DNA from: Pseudomonas viciae
Lineage (GTDB): Bacteria; Pseudomonadota; Gammaproteobacteria; Pseudomonadales; Pseudomonadaceae
Direction: 5' to 3'
Assembly (NCBI RefSeq): GCF_004786035.1
Contig: NZ_CP035088.1
Location: forward strand, 842,001 to 906,000
Length of the DNA: 64,000 nt
Shown here: positions 44,347 through 53,777 of the stretch, one piece after another
How the letters are laid out: each line of letters opens with the position of its first letter
Position numbering within the stretch: position 1 is the stretch's first letter
Made by a program: the position numbers and the translations under genes
The notes under the pieces: generated by a model
Told to the model about the DNA's origin: nothing
The model's input: only the letters and a program-made list of their open reading frames with translations
Database searches by the model: none

Positions 44347-45306
44347 TTATCGTCCAAGGTATGTCGCAGTAATTTGTGTTCTCTCATGCCCAAGTTCACG
44401 GCTGATAATTTGTCGAGCGACACGGTCTTGAGAACGCTGCATTGGGCTCAATTCCCTGGAAGAGATTCCTCCTGCCGCCGGTGCCTTCCGCCCTGTCAAA
44501 GCTACGTAACGGCTTTGTGCATAATGATGACGTAGCCCATGCATGTGGCTCAGGCCTGCTGCCTTGCACTGACCGTCGTAAGTGTTTCTCTGCTGGATAT
44601 ACGTTTTCTGAGCCGGGATTAATGAGCCGGTTCCCGCTAGACGATGCGCCGCGTTCAATACCTCGCGCTGTAGCGAAGTGGTGACCGGCACAGAGCGATC
44701 ACGTCCACCCTTCGTCCATGAGCCCTTGAGGAGAATGTGATCTCCTTGATCCGCATACTTGGGCTGAAACTTGATCGCTTCCTCACGGCGCAGTCCAAAT
44801 GCCGACTGAAGCTGGAGGCTCATGTGCACATGAGCGTCGGTGATCTTGCCAAGGCCTGTTCCCAGTTCCTGGGCTTTGCTGACGTTAGTGACGAAGCGCC
44901 GGTCGGCCACTCCCAGTTGCGTGTTGTCCGTGGGGAGAATGCCAGCCTTGCCGATTTTTTCAGCCCACCATCGAAGGTGCGCAAGCCGATTTTTGATGGT
45001 GCCAGGTGACAGGCCTTCGCCTTGCCAGCGATCCAGCAGTGCCAGTACGTGTTTGCCCTTGAGCGAGGGCGCTTTCATCTGCCGGAAACCAGACTCGCGC
45101 AGTTGGCGGGCGATCAGCCCCAGTGAGCGGATACGGTCGGCCTGAGTGTTGTGACTGCCATCGCGATTGCGTCGGCAAAGTTGTCGCAGGGTGTAGGTCA
45201 AATCGTCCATATCCCATCTACGCTCACGGGCTTTGATTTGTGTTGCTGTTCTGTCCTGAAAATCATTGGTAAGTGTTGGTGCCAACTCGCTAGGCGAGAT
45301 CCCCAA
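44347..45306 (-). CDS. Integrase-domain (tyrosine recombinase-like) protein of the ICE
   Basis: 319 residues. Tyrosine-recombinase residues are visible: first Arg in FGLRREEAIKF, HGLRHHYAQSRY, and LGHERTQITATYLGR with the terminal Tyr. The N-terminal SAM-like half is DDLTYTLRQLCRRNRDGSHN. This family sits next to MobH in many Pseudomonas ICEs and is distinct from the P4-type integrase at the island end. An alternative start is the ATG at 45213 (MDDLTYTL). Confidence 0.82.
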   Translation of the reverse strand: MGISPSELAPTLTNDFQDRTATQIKARERRWDMDDLTYTLRQLCRRNRDGSHNTQADRIRSLGLIARQLRESGFRQMKAPSLKGKHVLALLDRWQGEGLSPGTIKNRLAHLRWWAEKIGKAGILPTDNTQLGVADRRFVTNVSKAQELGTGLGKITDAHVHMSLQLQSAFGLRREEAIKFQPKYADQGDHILLKGSWTKGGRDRSVPVTTSLQREVLNAAHRLAGTGSLIPAQKTYIQQRNTYDGQCKAAGLSHMHGLRHHYAQSRYVALTGRKAPAAGGISSRELSPMQRSQDRVARQIISRELGHERTQITATYLGR

Positions 45307-45761
45307 AGGGCAGGGGCATGGTGTTCAGGAAACACCGGTGTCTCGGTTGAGACGTCCGTCTTTCTTCCTGCTGGAAGGTCATACGGAGATGGAGCGGGAT
45401 GAACGAGTTTTTAGCGTCGATGAGTACTCCAAGGAAATGGTGGGATAGTTAAATGGGAGCAGTCGGCGTTGCATAAAGGACCGCTGCCTAGGACGATGCA
45501 GTAGCGGAACATCATGGAATAAATCCGATAGAACAAAAGTGGCTCCGCCCCATCGGGTATGGGTCGGTATGCTTTTGGAGCCTTGCTTACCTGGCTAACT
45601 CCATCCTGCTGGATCAGCGCTTGCAGGAGTCTTGCGCTGTTGGGATGACGACGTTCGAACCTGTCGTCTTAGGTTTTTGCTGGGCCAGTGTATGGGGGCA
45701 TCATCATGTATGCCGCACTCTTTAGGGTTCAGGATTTGCCCGTGATGTTGGGGCGTCGGCT

Positions 45762-45792
45762 GGGCCGTCACTGCGGATTGCAGTGACGGCCC
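45762..45792. repeat. Perfect 13-bp inverted repeat
   Basis: GGGCCGTCACTGC, GGATT, GCAGTGACGGCCC. No T-run follows, so it is not a typical terminator. Confidence 0.75.
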
Positions 45793-45889
45793 GGCTCATG
45801 ACTTGTGTGCATCCGTGCAGAGATGGGCTCTACGGCAGGTGCATATTTATCCATGGCTTGTGGTACTGACGTGGCCTTCGGCCTTGTCG

Positions 45890-45940
45890 GCTTCCTGCGC
45901 AGGTGCGGCATGGTCCCCATGCCACGCCTGCGCAGGAAGC
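45890..45940. repeat. 51-nt near-perfect hairpin
   Basis: GCTTCCTGCGCAGG (45890-45903) pairs fully with CCTGCGCAGGAAGC (45927-45940). A second inner stem GGCATG/CATGCC lies across a 3x3 internal loop, with apical loop GTCCC. Confidence 0.75.
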
Positions 45941-46397
45941 TGGTGTGAAAAGCGGAGGAGGGAACTACATCGTCCATGCACGCCATGTGAGTGGCACTGT
46001 ATGTCGCTCGTTACCGAGCCGTATCGACTATGTCGGGTCCAGTTGGTCCAGCGCGCGGTTCAGCGCCAACTCGCACAGCATGATGACCTGCGCAATACCC
46101 GGCAGGGTATGCGATTGATGCCCTCCAACTGATCTACCAGGTCCAATGCATGATATTAGCCAATGCCAGCGGCTCGCAGACATGGGCGAGCAGGTCGGCG
46201 ACGTTGGTATCTGGGTCGACCGAGAGCTTTCTGTCGGAGGTCTGAAGTGGCTGATAATTAGCACCGCAATGGGGCGATTACGATCCATTGCAACGAGCAG
46301 CAGTCGATCTGTATCTGACGTTTGCCAAAAGGCAAAAAACGGCCGAAGCAGCCTCTTAAATGTGTCTACGAAACCCGCGGCGATTCAAATGGTAGGC

Positions 46398-47198
46398 TCA
46401 CGTTGGGGATAAGATCTGAAGCGGTTCTAAAGATTCGGCTTCGAGGTATAGGGGCTTAGGGATAATCTTTTGCATGACTACTTCAATAAGAGATATGGAG
46501 TTGGCTTGCGCCGCTACTGCTGGCCAGTATGTTGGCTGGCCAGGTAAGCTCGTTGGCTTAGGTAGGTTCCCCCAATTCTGCACATCGGGAGCGTCAAAGC
46601 TGGCGGCGAGCGCCCGCTGAAGCCAATAGCCTTCAAAGTAAGTGGCGTTGCTCTGAGTACCTGCAGCCCAAGTGAGCACTACTGCTTTTACGTCAACTTG
46701 TTCGCGCGCCGCCCACTGGAACAAGGCAAAAGAACCGCGTCCCTCCCGTTGCCGATGAAGGTGATCGCGAAACCGCTTGCGCAGATCGGCAGCCTGCCCC
46801 ACATAACATGCTTTGCGTTCGCCATCATCGCTATGGGCGGTCAGAGCGTAAATCCAGAACCCTGTTGTTACCTTGCGAGGTCTGGGTCCCTTAGCTCTGT
46901 GTTCTTTTGGTGGGAGATCATTGAAATTGAAACGGACCCGCAGCCGCTTTCCGTTTTCACACTTGAAACCCGCGTAGTCGATGCCGTTCCTCGTGCCGAT
47001 CAAACCATGGCAGGCTGCAACTTCCATCAATTGCTCGCGGCTCTTGATTTCTCCTGAGTCGATTGCTGCCTGCATTGAATTCTTCAACGTCAGTATGTTT
47101 TCGATTGCTTCCCGATTCATTCCAGCTCCTTGAACTACTCCAACTACGTAAGAGATCGCACTGACTTGAGCAGTCGTTGCATTGGGTTTGACCGTCAT
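46398..47198 (-). CDS. GIY-YIG nuclease-domain protein
   Basis: 266 residues from the ATG at 47198 (AGGA upstream; a TTG-started frame reaches 47288). The GIY-YIG core is GFWIYALTAHSDDGERKACYVGQAADL in its essential parts: WIYAL, then CYVGQA, RKRFRDHLHR, and a later Glu in FEGYWLQ. The N-terminal 120 residues (AISYVVGVVQGAGMNREAIE) are not recognised. Could act on DNA in defence or element maintenance. Catalytic residues appear present. Confidence 0.75.
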   Translation of the reverse strand: MTVKPNATTAQVSAISYVVGVVQGAGMNREAIENILTLKNSMQAAIDSGEIKSREQLMEVAACHGLIGTRNGIDYAGFKCENGKRLRVRFNFNDLPPKEHRAKGPRPRKVTTGFWIYALTAHSDDGERKACYVGQAADLRKRFRDHLHRQREGRGSFALFQWAAREQVDVKAVVLTWAAGTQSNATYFEGYWLQRALAASFDAPDVQNWGNLPKPTSLPGQPTYWPAVAAQANSISLIEVVMQKIIPKPLYLEAESLEPLQILSPT

Positions 47199-47280
47199 GT
47201 TTCGTTGTCCTGACCTGTCGAGATCGACCAAAAGCAGATCCTCAAGGCGATGACACCGAAGCACACTGTGGTAGTTCGGC

Positions 47281-48283
47281 TTAGTCAATCAGTCCCTCGG
47301 TCGCCAATTTTTTATGGTGTCGCCGCCCGATCTGCGCTTTGAAGGGCCGAATCGCGCTCTCGGTATCTCCGATGATATGCACCATGGCTTGGGCAGCCAC
47401 TTTGGAATTGAGCTCCAAGACAGTAGCTTCATCAACCTCATTCTTGCCTGGAGTGAACCGCTTAGAATCGCAAATGATGTAGGCTATCCGGGGTGAGATT
47501 GGGTAATAGAAGTCAGCATGCTTAGGTGCAGCGAATTCAGTCTCTGATACACTGGGGTGCACATTGACAACAGGTTGATCGGAAGTGATGAACCTCGACT
47601 TGGTGTCATTTATCAATAATGCGTGTCTAGCGTTATTTGCGATCTGCGTACAGGCTTAATCCAAGATTCATCCCGAACATGTAACTCAGAAACCACCATG
47701 CATGCGCGATCGCGTCGGTCACTTCAATCTCAAGGGCAGTGCGCCGAGATAGAACTTGAATCGCACCATCTCGGAAGGTCTTCGTGCGGGATATCTGGTG
47801 ACCGAAAAACGCCATGAACTCGCCCATATTTTGTTGATCCTGCAATACATCGAGTTGCTCATCGGCCAGCGCAGCCAACACTGGGAGCGCCGCTTTTTCG
47901 TGGGACGCGTGTAGATTTTCGAGCAAATTACACTTCATTGCATGGAGATGACGCTCGACTTCCGGGGTCTCGGAGCCAGACCTACGGTAGATCGTCTCTG
48001 CGTGCTGCATCATCAGGAAGTCATTTAGGTACGACATGTGCTGTTGTTGAAGACGTTCGGGGCTTTGTTGGGAGAAGCTTTTGATTACTTCGACATGTAT
48101 GTTGGTAAGTGTTGTAGCCTTGTAAAAGTTGTCGTCAGCAGCTATGGCTCGTACGCTGTCGAGAGCAATTTTCCCTGTCTTCGTGGTATAGAAAACATTC
48201 TTCGTCCCGTTGCCCCATCGGGTCAGGTACTTTGCCCAGATGTAATGGTGCCGCTTCTTGGCTTCGAGGTCTTTAAGCGACAT
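47281..48283 (-). pseudogene. DUF4238-family gene, frameshifted
   Basis: The first frame (from 48283, AAGGGA upstream) carries EAKKRHHYIWAKYLTRWGNG and runs to GLSLYADRK, then stops at 47633. The expected remainder, NNARHALLINDTKSRFITSD followed by QPVVNVHP, is in the next frame and ends at 47281. One indel near 47640 separates them. Full-length DUF4238 proteins are about 300 residues, matching the sum. Function unknown. Confidence 0.75.
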
Positions 48284-48433
48284 GGGCGTCCCTTCCATTG
48301 TTTGTTAGCTCGCAAGCTCTCAGCCTACAAGTATCTCGTCAAGCCGGAGCCTGTACCTGCTTTGCTGGATGCTCATCGGTGAACTTCCGGTCAAAGGCCC
48401 GCTTCGGGTCGAAATCGGCCTGTTGCGAGCAGC

Positions 48434-48991
48434 TTATTTGGCTTCAGAGATAGCAGGTCCGACCGCCTTCGCCTTCCTCCCCTTAATCGAGTCTTTGAGC
48501 ATCCTCCTGAATGACCGATCTGGCTTGACGACACGTGACTGCCCGTTTGTGAAGCGAATGGCAATCCGGAAGGTTGCTACGTCCAGCGCATTGCGCATTT
48601 CTTCGCGAATCGTGAAAACCCAGTTTTGCTCTCCCTCGATCGGGAACCCGAAATGAGTTTGGTCGCCATCGTTGAGTGGCAGGAATAGTCTGTCGGCGAA
48701 CGATGTTGGCCTATCCATCTTGATGAAGCCCCAGTTCCGTTTGAACGGAAGCCCATACCTCATCCAGATGCCAGACACCTTGAACTGACGCCCTCCAGTA
48801 TTCGTCACCATAATGGAGACGACTCTGGTGACTGTGGTGCCGTCCACCATGTCTTTAACGGAGCAGTCCACTGAGGCTTTCAGCCGGTTCGCATCAGCGG
48901 CTAAGTACAGCGCGACGCCCGATGCGAGCACCGATCCGGCTGCTGACGCCCAGTCAGCGACGGAACCCCAGTTCAAATTTGGAAGATCCAT
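48434..48991 (-). CDS. Small protein with N-terminal membrane segment, unknown
   Basis: 185 residues from the ATG at 48991 (GGAGTG 6 nt upstream). A single hydrophobic segment lies near the start (WASAAGSVLASGVALYLAAD), followed by a beta-rich part (VVSIMVTNTGGRQFKVSGIW) and a basic C-terminus. No family recognised; such proteins are frequent in defence-rich islands. Confidence 0.6.
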   Translation of the reverse strand: MDLPNLNWGSVADWASAAGSVLASGVALYLAADANRLKASVDCSVKDMVDGTTVTRVVSIMVTNTGGRQFKVSGIWMRYGLPFKRNWGFIKMDRPTSFADRLFLPLNDGDQTHFGFPIEGEQNWVFTIREEMRNALDVATFRIAIRFTNGQSRVVKPDRSFRRMLKDSIKGRKAKAVGPAISEAK

Positions 48992-49365
48992 TCTGCACTC
49001 CAATAGTCGCTCGATTTCTAGATGAAAGCCTTTGGCCATCTGGGCAGCGTGTGCCAGAAGCCCCCCACTGACTGGTGAAGCTGATCAATGGGATGTCTGG
49101 ATGCTAGTAAACATTGGAGCGTTGATACGCAACATGGAGCTTCCGATCAGAGAACAGTATATCGACACTGTCATCCCCTACGCCGTTGCCACACCGTGGA
49201 GCCAGCCCATCAACCCACCTCTCGATAGTTCCTCCTTGATCTTATGAGCTCAGCCTCATCATGCTAGCAGCGGTATGGGCCCAACACCCTGGTGGAATTT
49301 CGCCGCATGTTTTTGGCTCGATATAGTTCGTCCGCTATGATTCGATACCTACGTGCCGAGTGGGC
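48992..49365. other. Intergenic region, nothing supported
   Basis: 374 bp between divergent genes. No repeat, RNA or gene seen; presumably holds both promoters. Confidence 0.5.
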
Positions 49366-49647
49366 ATGACTACTACAGGGAACAAAAAAGTGGATGAGAG
49401 AGGGAAACTAGCGCTGAGTGCTGTGGGGCTCATGATGCTGTTTGGATCGATTTCATGCGCCAGCTCCACAGTCACCCTGATCTTGCACACCTGGGGTATG
49501 GCCGTTGAGTTCGGCGTGAGAGAAGTACTCGGTTACATAGTGGCCACTGGCATTGTGGGCATCCTGTCCCTAGTAGCAGTGCCGGTGCTCTTTTCGATTG
49601 GTGCTGTTATGGCCGTCGGGCCATGGACGGAGGAACGGAGTAACTAA
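49366..49647 (+). CDS. Small two-TM membrane protein, unknown
   Basis: 93 residues from the ATG at 49366 (a GTG 6 nt upstream is also possible). Two hydrophobic helices (ALSAVGLMMLFGSISCASST; VLGYIVATGIVGILSLVAVP) are separated by a short loop. Not recognised. Confidence 0.5.
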   Translation: MTTTGNKKVDERGKLALSAVGLMMLFGSISCASSTVTLILHTWGMAVEFGVREVLGYIVATGIVGILSLVAVPVLFSIGAVMAVGPWTEERSN

Positions 49648-49669
49648 CGTGGCTGCGTGGGTGCACACA

Positions 49670-50065
49670 TTAGTGATCTGACCCCTTGCGGAACGCAAAT
49701 ACCCATTCTGGATACGAGGCCCGCGACGTGAATCCGAGCTTCCTTGCGATTCCGTATAGATAGTCATGATTGGATGCGTATGACAAACCTAGGCCCAGGC
49801 ATACCGCGAGCGCAATCCCCCACGTAGCCTCTACATCGGTGGTCCATAACCCAATCACCAACCAATGATCACCCATCCACAGGAGGGCTTTTGAGATTCC
49901 CGATACGATAATGGTGATGATGCCGGTACCAATCAGAGCCTGAACCGTCCGCTCGAACTGACCTGGTTTTTTTACGTCTGCCAGCCAGTAAAAAATCATC
50001 GTCGTGATGAAGCCCGGTATCAGCATCTGCACCAGAGGGAGAATCTTCGTTGCTAGGTCTTCCAC
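49670..50065 (-). CDS. Membrane protein, DUF6338-like
   Basis: 131 residues: three membrane segments (MLIPGFITTMIFYWLADV; GTGIITIIVSGISKALLWMG; WGIALAVCLGLGLSYASN) and a soluble tail (RASYPEWVFAFRK). The N-terminal PGF motif and layout recall DUF6338 proteins. It converges on the small TM gene at 49366. Confidence 0.55.
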   Translation of the reverse strand: MEDLATKILPLVQMLIPGFITTMIFYWLADVKKPGQFERTVQALIGTGIITIIVSGISKALLWMGDHWLVIGLWTTDVEATWGIALAVCLGLGLSYASNHDYLYGIARKLGFTSRASYPEWVFAFRKGSDH

Positions 50066-50439
50066 TGCCTATTCCATTGAGTGATGCCTGTTAGCCATCG
50101 CTATAGCGGTGGGGGCTGGATCTTAGATAGCCATTTTTGGGGCGGTGTCCGTTCAACACATTGGAGGAGGACGGTGTCCTTTTTAGCCGTCAGAGATGCG
50201 TCTCAAGTGCCTATACCCCAAGCTAGGGGTTAGGGCGAAGGTACGACAGCAACCTCGTGTTCGCCTTTAGGATAAGGGAAGGGCTGTGTGGTCTGCACCA
50301 GCCCTAAGAGACAAGAATTCCTGAGGAAGTCGCTTATTGTGCCTGAATTGATTTTCAGGCACTGCATGTAGTAATTTCCAATTGTGATGGATGATGGCCA
50401 AAAGCCAGTCTAACGACTACCCATGCTAAGGGACCTAGT
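50066..50439. other. Intergenic region upstream of the MBL/E1 cluster
   Basis: 374 bp. A 7-bp hairpin with 6-nt loop (GCCTGAA/TTCAGGC, 50341-50360) lies about 80 bp before the first MBL gene. The promoter of the cluster should lie here; no clear -35/-10 pair was fixed by eye. Confidence 0.45.
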
Positions 50440-51543
50440 ATGCATATTGTTCGGTTTTTCCCCATCGGCAACGCCGATACCTGTCTCCTCGAGCTGGCCA
50501 ACGGACGTCGGATTCTCTTCGACTTTGCTGACATGCATAAAGCCGATGATCCTGAGGACAAGCGTTGCGACTTGGAAAAGGAGCTGCGGGACATTCTGGG
50601 TGACGACAAGACAATTGACGTAGTCGCGTTCACCCACCTCGATAAAGACCATTGCAATCGCGCGAAAGAGATTTTTTGGCTGGATCATGCCGCCAAGTAT
50701 CAGGGTGACGATCGCATCAAGATCAAAACTCTTTGGGTACCAGCACACGCCGTCCTGGAGGTGGGGGTCGAAGGGCAAGCTCGTACGCTTCGTTCTGAGG
50801 CGCGCCACCGCTTCCTTCAGGGGGAAGGAGTACGGGTATTCTCTCGCCCTTCGGAGTTGGATGATTTCCTCACCGAGCGGAATATCGACCCGGCGAAACG
50901 CCGCAACCTAATCAGCGACGCAGGCACAATTTGCCCAGAATTCAATCTTGCTCATGATGGTGTTGAGTTCTTTGTCCATTCGCCGTTCGGCAAGCGCGAA
51001 GGTGACGAGGTCGTTCGCGTTCGCAACGCCGATGCGTTGTTTATGCAGGCTACGTTTGAGGTCGAAGGTCAGCAGACCAAGATGATCCTATCGGCAGATG
51101 TACCCCACGACGTCATCGATGACATTGTGTTTGTCACCCGATACCACGACCGTGAGCACCGCCTTGAGTGGGACATCAACAACATCCCGCACCACTGTAG
51201 CTATACGGCTCTGAGCGACGAAAAAGGCGAAGAGAAGACCGTCCCTTCTGAGTCGTCGAAATGGCTCTACGAAGAGGCCGGCCAACCGGGCGGGCTCTTG
51301 GTATCTACCAGTAAGGTCATCCCGACTGACGACCAAGATAAGCAGCCACCGCATCGCCAGGCAGCCGCATATTACAAAGATGTAGCCAAAAAGCTGGGCG
51401 GTGAGTGGGTCGTCTCCATGGAGCATCCGACGAAGACGAAGCCAGAACCGCTAGTCATTGAAATCAAGAGCACCGGCTACAAAGTCCGTAAGCAGACGCC
51501 GAAGGTGGTCATCACCACCCCCGCACCACGCGCGGGAATTTGA
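50440..51543 (+). CDS. MBL-fold metallohydrolase (first gene of E2-E1-JAB cluster)
   Basis: 367 residues. Metal-site motif THLDKDHC (HxDxDH form, as in the ComEC-related MBL branch), then SADVPHD and IPHHCSY as later ligand positions. N-terminal MHIVRFFPIGNADTCLLELA is the usual first strand of this branch. Its stop lies 2 bp before the start of the E2-E1-JAB gene, so they are co-transcribed. Could be a nuclease or phosphodiesterase; not decided by sequence. Confidence 0.82.
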   Translation: MHIVRFFPIGNADTCLLELANGRRILFDFADMHKADDPEDKRCDLEKELRDILGDDKTIDVVAFTHLDKDHCNRAKEIFWLDHAAKYQGDDRIKIKTLWVPAHAVLEVGVEGQARTLRSEARHRFLQGEGVRVFSRPSELDDFLTERNIDPAKRRNLISDAGTICPEFNLAHDGVEFFVHSPFGKREGDEVVRVRNADALFMQATFEVEGQQTKMILSADVPHDVIDDIVFVTRYHDREHRLEWDINNIPHHCSYTALSDEKGEEKTVPSESSKWLYEEAGQPGGLLVSTSKVIPTDDQDKQPPHRQAAAYYKDVAKKLGGEWVVSMEHPTKTKPEPLVIEIKSTGYKVRKQTPKVVITTPAPRAGI

Positions 51544-51545
51544 CC

Positions 51546-53777
51546 ATGGGCCAGGAGTACGAAGCGCCGCGCTCCTCTCTGGCTCGCTCAGTAGTGCGGT
51601 ACTTGAGTGAGTCGCCGAACCACCCGTATGCGACTCTGACGAAGGTGAGCCGTAACGGTACTCACGACATTCTCGACATTGAGCTTGACATCGAGCTGGA
51701 GCAGCGGCGCCGGGTACCGATTCAACCACGGGAGCCAATTCAGCTTGTTTTCATGTCCAACGACGACTCTTGGCAGCCACGGGTGCTGTCGAGTCGTGAG
51801 GATTTTCCTGTAGGTATGGTTCACACCAACCTGGATCGTGACGTAAGCGGTGGTCTGGGTTTGTGTATTTGGGAGGAGGGCTGGACCGACTTGGCAACCA
51901 ATCTCACAGGTCAAGCCTTGATTGAAAGGATTCGAACCTGGTTCTCCTCGATGGCCGCCGGCACTGTTCACGATGAAAATCAGTTCCTCGAACCACTGAT
52001 TCATTCGGGTTCAAATACCCTGATAATTCCTTCAGGGGAGATGCTCGGCCCGTGGTATATCCAGATTGCATTCAAGCACGAAGGCCATACCACCATTGGA
52101 ATGTCTAGAGAGAAGCCCGAGAAAAATGTAGAGGGCAATAATTTCGCCATCTATACACCGCAACTTCCTGGACTGCTCCACCGTGGTCTAGCCAGAACGC
52201 CTTATGATTTAGGGGCGTTACAGCGCCTCTGCCTCGACCTAGGGTTTGATTTGGTACAAGACTTGGCTCGGTGGTTGATAGAACCTGCTCAATTGAATGG
52301 TGCAGATAGTCGGCAACCGATGTTGATCCTCACGGTACCCAAGCGACGGAGGGCCGATGGGCCAGATGAGCAGCCGGAGGTATGGTGTTACACGCTTGGT
52401 GAAAACCTTGCCCAGCTGGGGGAGCGACTGGATGTAACCATCACCGAACCAAGAACTGGGCTCACTACTTCCAAGCTCTTCGGAAGTACTGCTAACGCAG
52501 ATATTTCGTCCATCGCCATGGACCCTTGGCGTGTCGTTCAGAGACTCGATCGCGCGACCGCTCGTCACTTCGCCGGGACTGGGCATGGGAGTGATACTCC
52601 ATTGCTCGCGATTGGTGCTGGGGCAATCGGCTCGAATGTGGCTATGATCGCAACCCGTTCGGGGATTGGGCCGTGGGTCTTAGTCGACGGAGACATTACG
52701 CTGCCGCATAACACTGTGCGTCAGGTGCAGAGGAATGCTTCGGTAGGATATCCGAAGGCTTCCGTGTTACAGATCGATCTAGATTACGTCTTGGAAGAGG
52801 GCGGGAATATCTCGATCCCGGTCAGCGTCTTCACACCAGGTGATCATTCGGCGGCACTCGATGCTGCAATACGTAGTTCTGAGATTGCTGTGGACTTTAG
52901 TGCATCTCCTGCGGTGTTGGGCTGGTTATCGGATCAACCCGTGAAGCGTGGTGTCAGCGCATTCTTCGGCCCTGACGGATCTGATTTGGTTGTCCTAGCC
53001 GAGGATAACGCCCGAGATACCCGAATCGATGAGCTTGAGGCTCAATACTTCTGGGCTGTGGCTACCGAAGCGCAGCTGTATGGGCACCTGGCTGCCGCAC
53101 GAGTGGATCGAATTCGGTATGCAAATGCCTGCCAAGATCTTTCACGTCCTCTTCCTCCATGGCAGCTTCAGACGCTTTGTGGTCTTGCTGCCGGGCAATT
53201 GGCGCAGCTCATTGAAAGCGATAATGCAAGCTTCAAAATCTGGAGGCTCACTGCAAAAACAGGCGCTGTACACGCATTGGCTTTGTCGGTGCAATCAGTC
53301 AGTCGGTTTGAAACTGGTCAGATGCGAGCAACGATTACAGCCGAAGCCGTTCGAACAATGCGAGAGCTGCGTCGCCAATCGGGAAGGAACGAGACAGGAG
53401 GTGTTCTGATCGGTACTTTTGACTTGGTGCGCAACGTGCTACACGTTGTTGCAGCACTTCCTGCTCCTCCAGATAGTAAGCAAGCACCAACCTATTTCAT
53501 TCGAGGCATCAAAGATCTTAAGCCGCGCATCGAAGCGTTGGCTGACGGCTCTGCTGGACGTTTGCATTACATCGGCGAGTGGCATAGCCATCCCGGAGGT
53601 GTGGCGGCTCGGCCTAGCGCTGACGATGAGAAGGTCTTTGCCCACCTGGATACCCATTTGGGGCCACTAGGGTCGCCATATGCGATGTTTATTTGTGGTG
53701 AGCGGGACAGTTGGCTTCGTGCGGGATGGAGCGAGCGTGGCGTGGTGGAGGGAGTAGTGACCTATGAGAGTGAGTGA
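51546..53777 (+). CDS. E2-E1-JAB triple fusion (ubiquitin-like conjugation/deconjugation enzyme)
   Basis: 743 residues, three domains. Residues 1-160 are E2/UBC-like with probable catalytic C107 in GLGLCIWEEGW. Residues of about 330-560 are ThiF/E1-like: nucleotide loop GAGAIGSN (357-364) and D381/D383 in VLVDGDITLPHN; Cys candidates are C529 and C545. Residues 605-743 are a JAB/JAMM peptidase: E616 in ETGGVLIG, H680-S-H682, S691, D694. The His-to-Ser spacing is one residue longer than the usual x7. No adjacent ubiquitin-like gene seen. The stop overlaps the patatin start by 14 bp. In CBASS and Bil, related enzymes attach or remove conjugates on a target protein. Confidence 0.87.
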   Translation: MGQEYEAPRSSLARSVVRYLSESPNHPYATLTKVSRNGTHDILDIELDIELEQRRRVPIQPREPIQLVFMSNDDSWQPRVLSSREDFPVGMVHTNLDRDVSGGLGLCIWEEGWTDLATNLTGQALIERIRTWFSSMAAGTVHDENQFLEPLIHSGSNTLIIPSGEMLGPWYIQIAFKHEGHTTIGMSREKPEKNVEGNNFAIYTPQLPGLLHRGLARTPYDLGALQRLCLDLGFDLVQDLARWLIEPAQLNGADSRQPMLILTVPKRRRADGPDEQPEVWCYTLGENLAQLGERLDVTITEPRTGLTTSKLFGSTANADISSIAMDPWRVVQRLDRATARHFAGTGHGSDTPLLAIGAGAIGSNVAMIATRSGIGPWVLVDGDITLPHNTVRQVQRNASVGYPKASVLQIDLDYVLEEGGNISIPVSVFTPGDHSAALDAAIRSSEIAVDFSASPAVLGWLSDQPVKRGVSAFFGPDGSDLVVLAEDNARDTRIDELEAQYFWAVATEAQLYGHLAAARVDRIRYANACQDLSRPLPPWQLQTLCGLAAGQLAQLIESDNASFKIWRLTAKTGAVHALALSVQSVSRFETGQMRATITAEAVRTMRELRRQSGRNETGGVLIGTFDLVRNVLHVVAALPAPPDSKQAPTYFIRGIKDLKPRIEALADGSAGRLHYIGEWHSHPGGVAARPSADDEKVFAHLDTHLGPLGSPYAMFICGERDSWLRAGWSERGVVEGVVTYESE

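Larger units (their letters stand above)
45307..46397. other. Long noncoding stretch with strong hairpins
   Basis: About 1.1 kb with no convincing gene. It holds two strong hairpins (45762-45792, 45890-45940) and, at 46309-46345, a copy of the short repeat also found near the left island end. Scattered ORFs are short and lack family features. Confidence 0.55.

Noticed and set aside
46028..46288. An 86-codon minus-strand ORF in the noncoding ICE stretch
   Set aside because: Its end (IAQVIMLCELALNRALDQL) loosely recalls small Pseudomonas helical proteins, but the first half is low-complexity and no RBS is visible; too weak to annotate.
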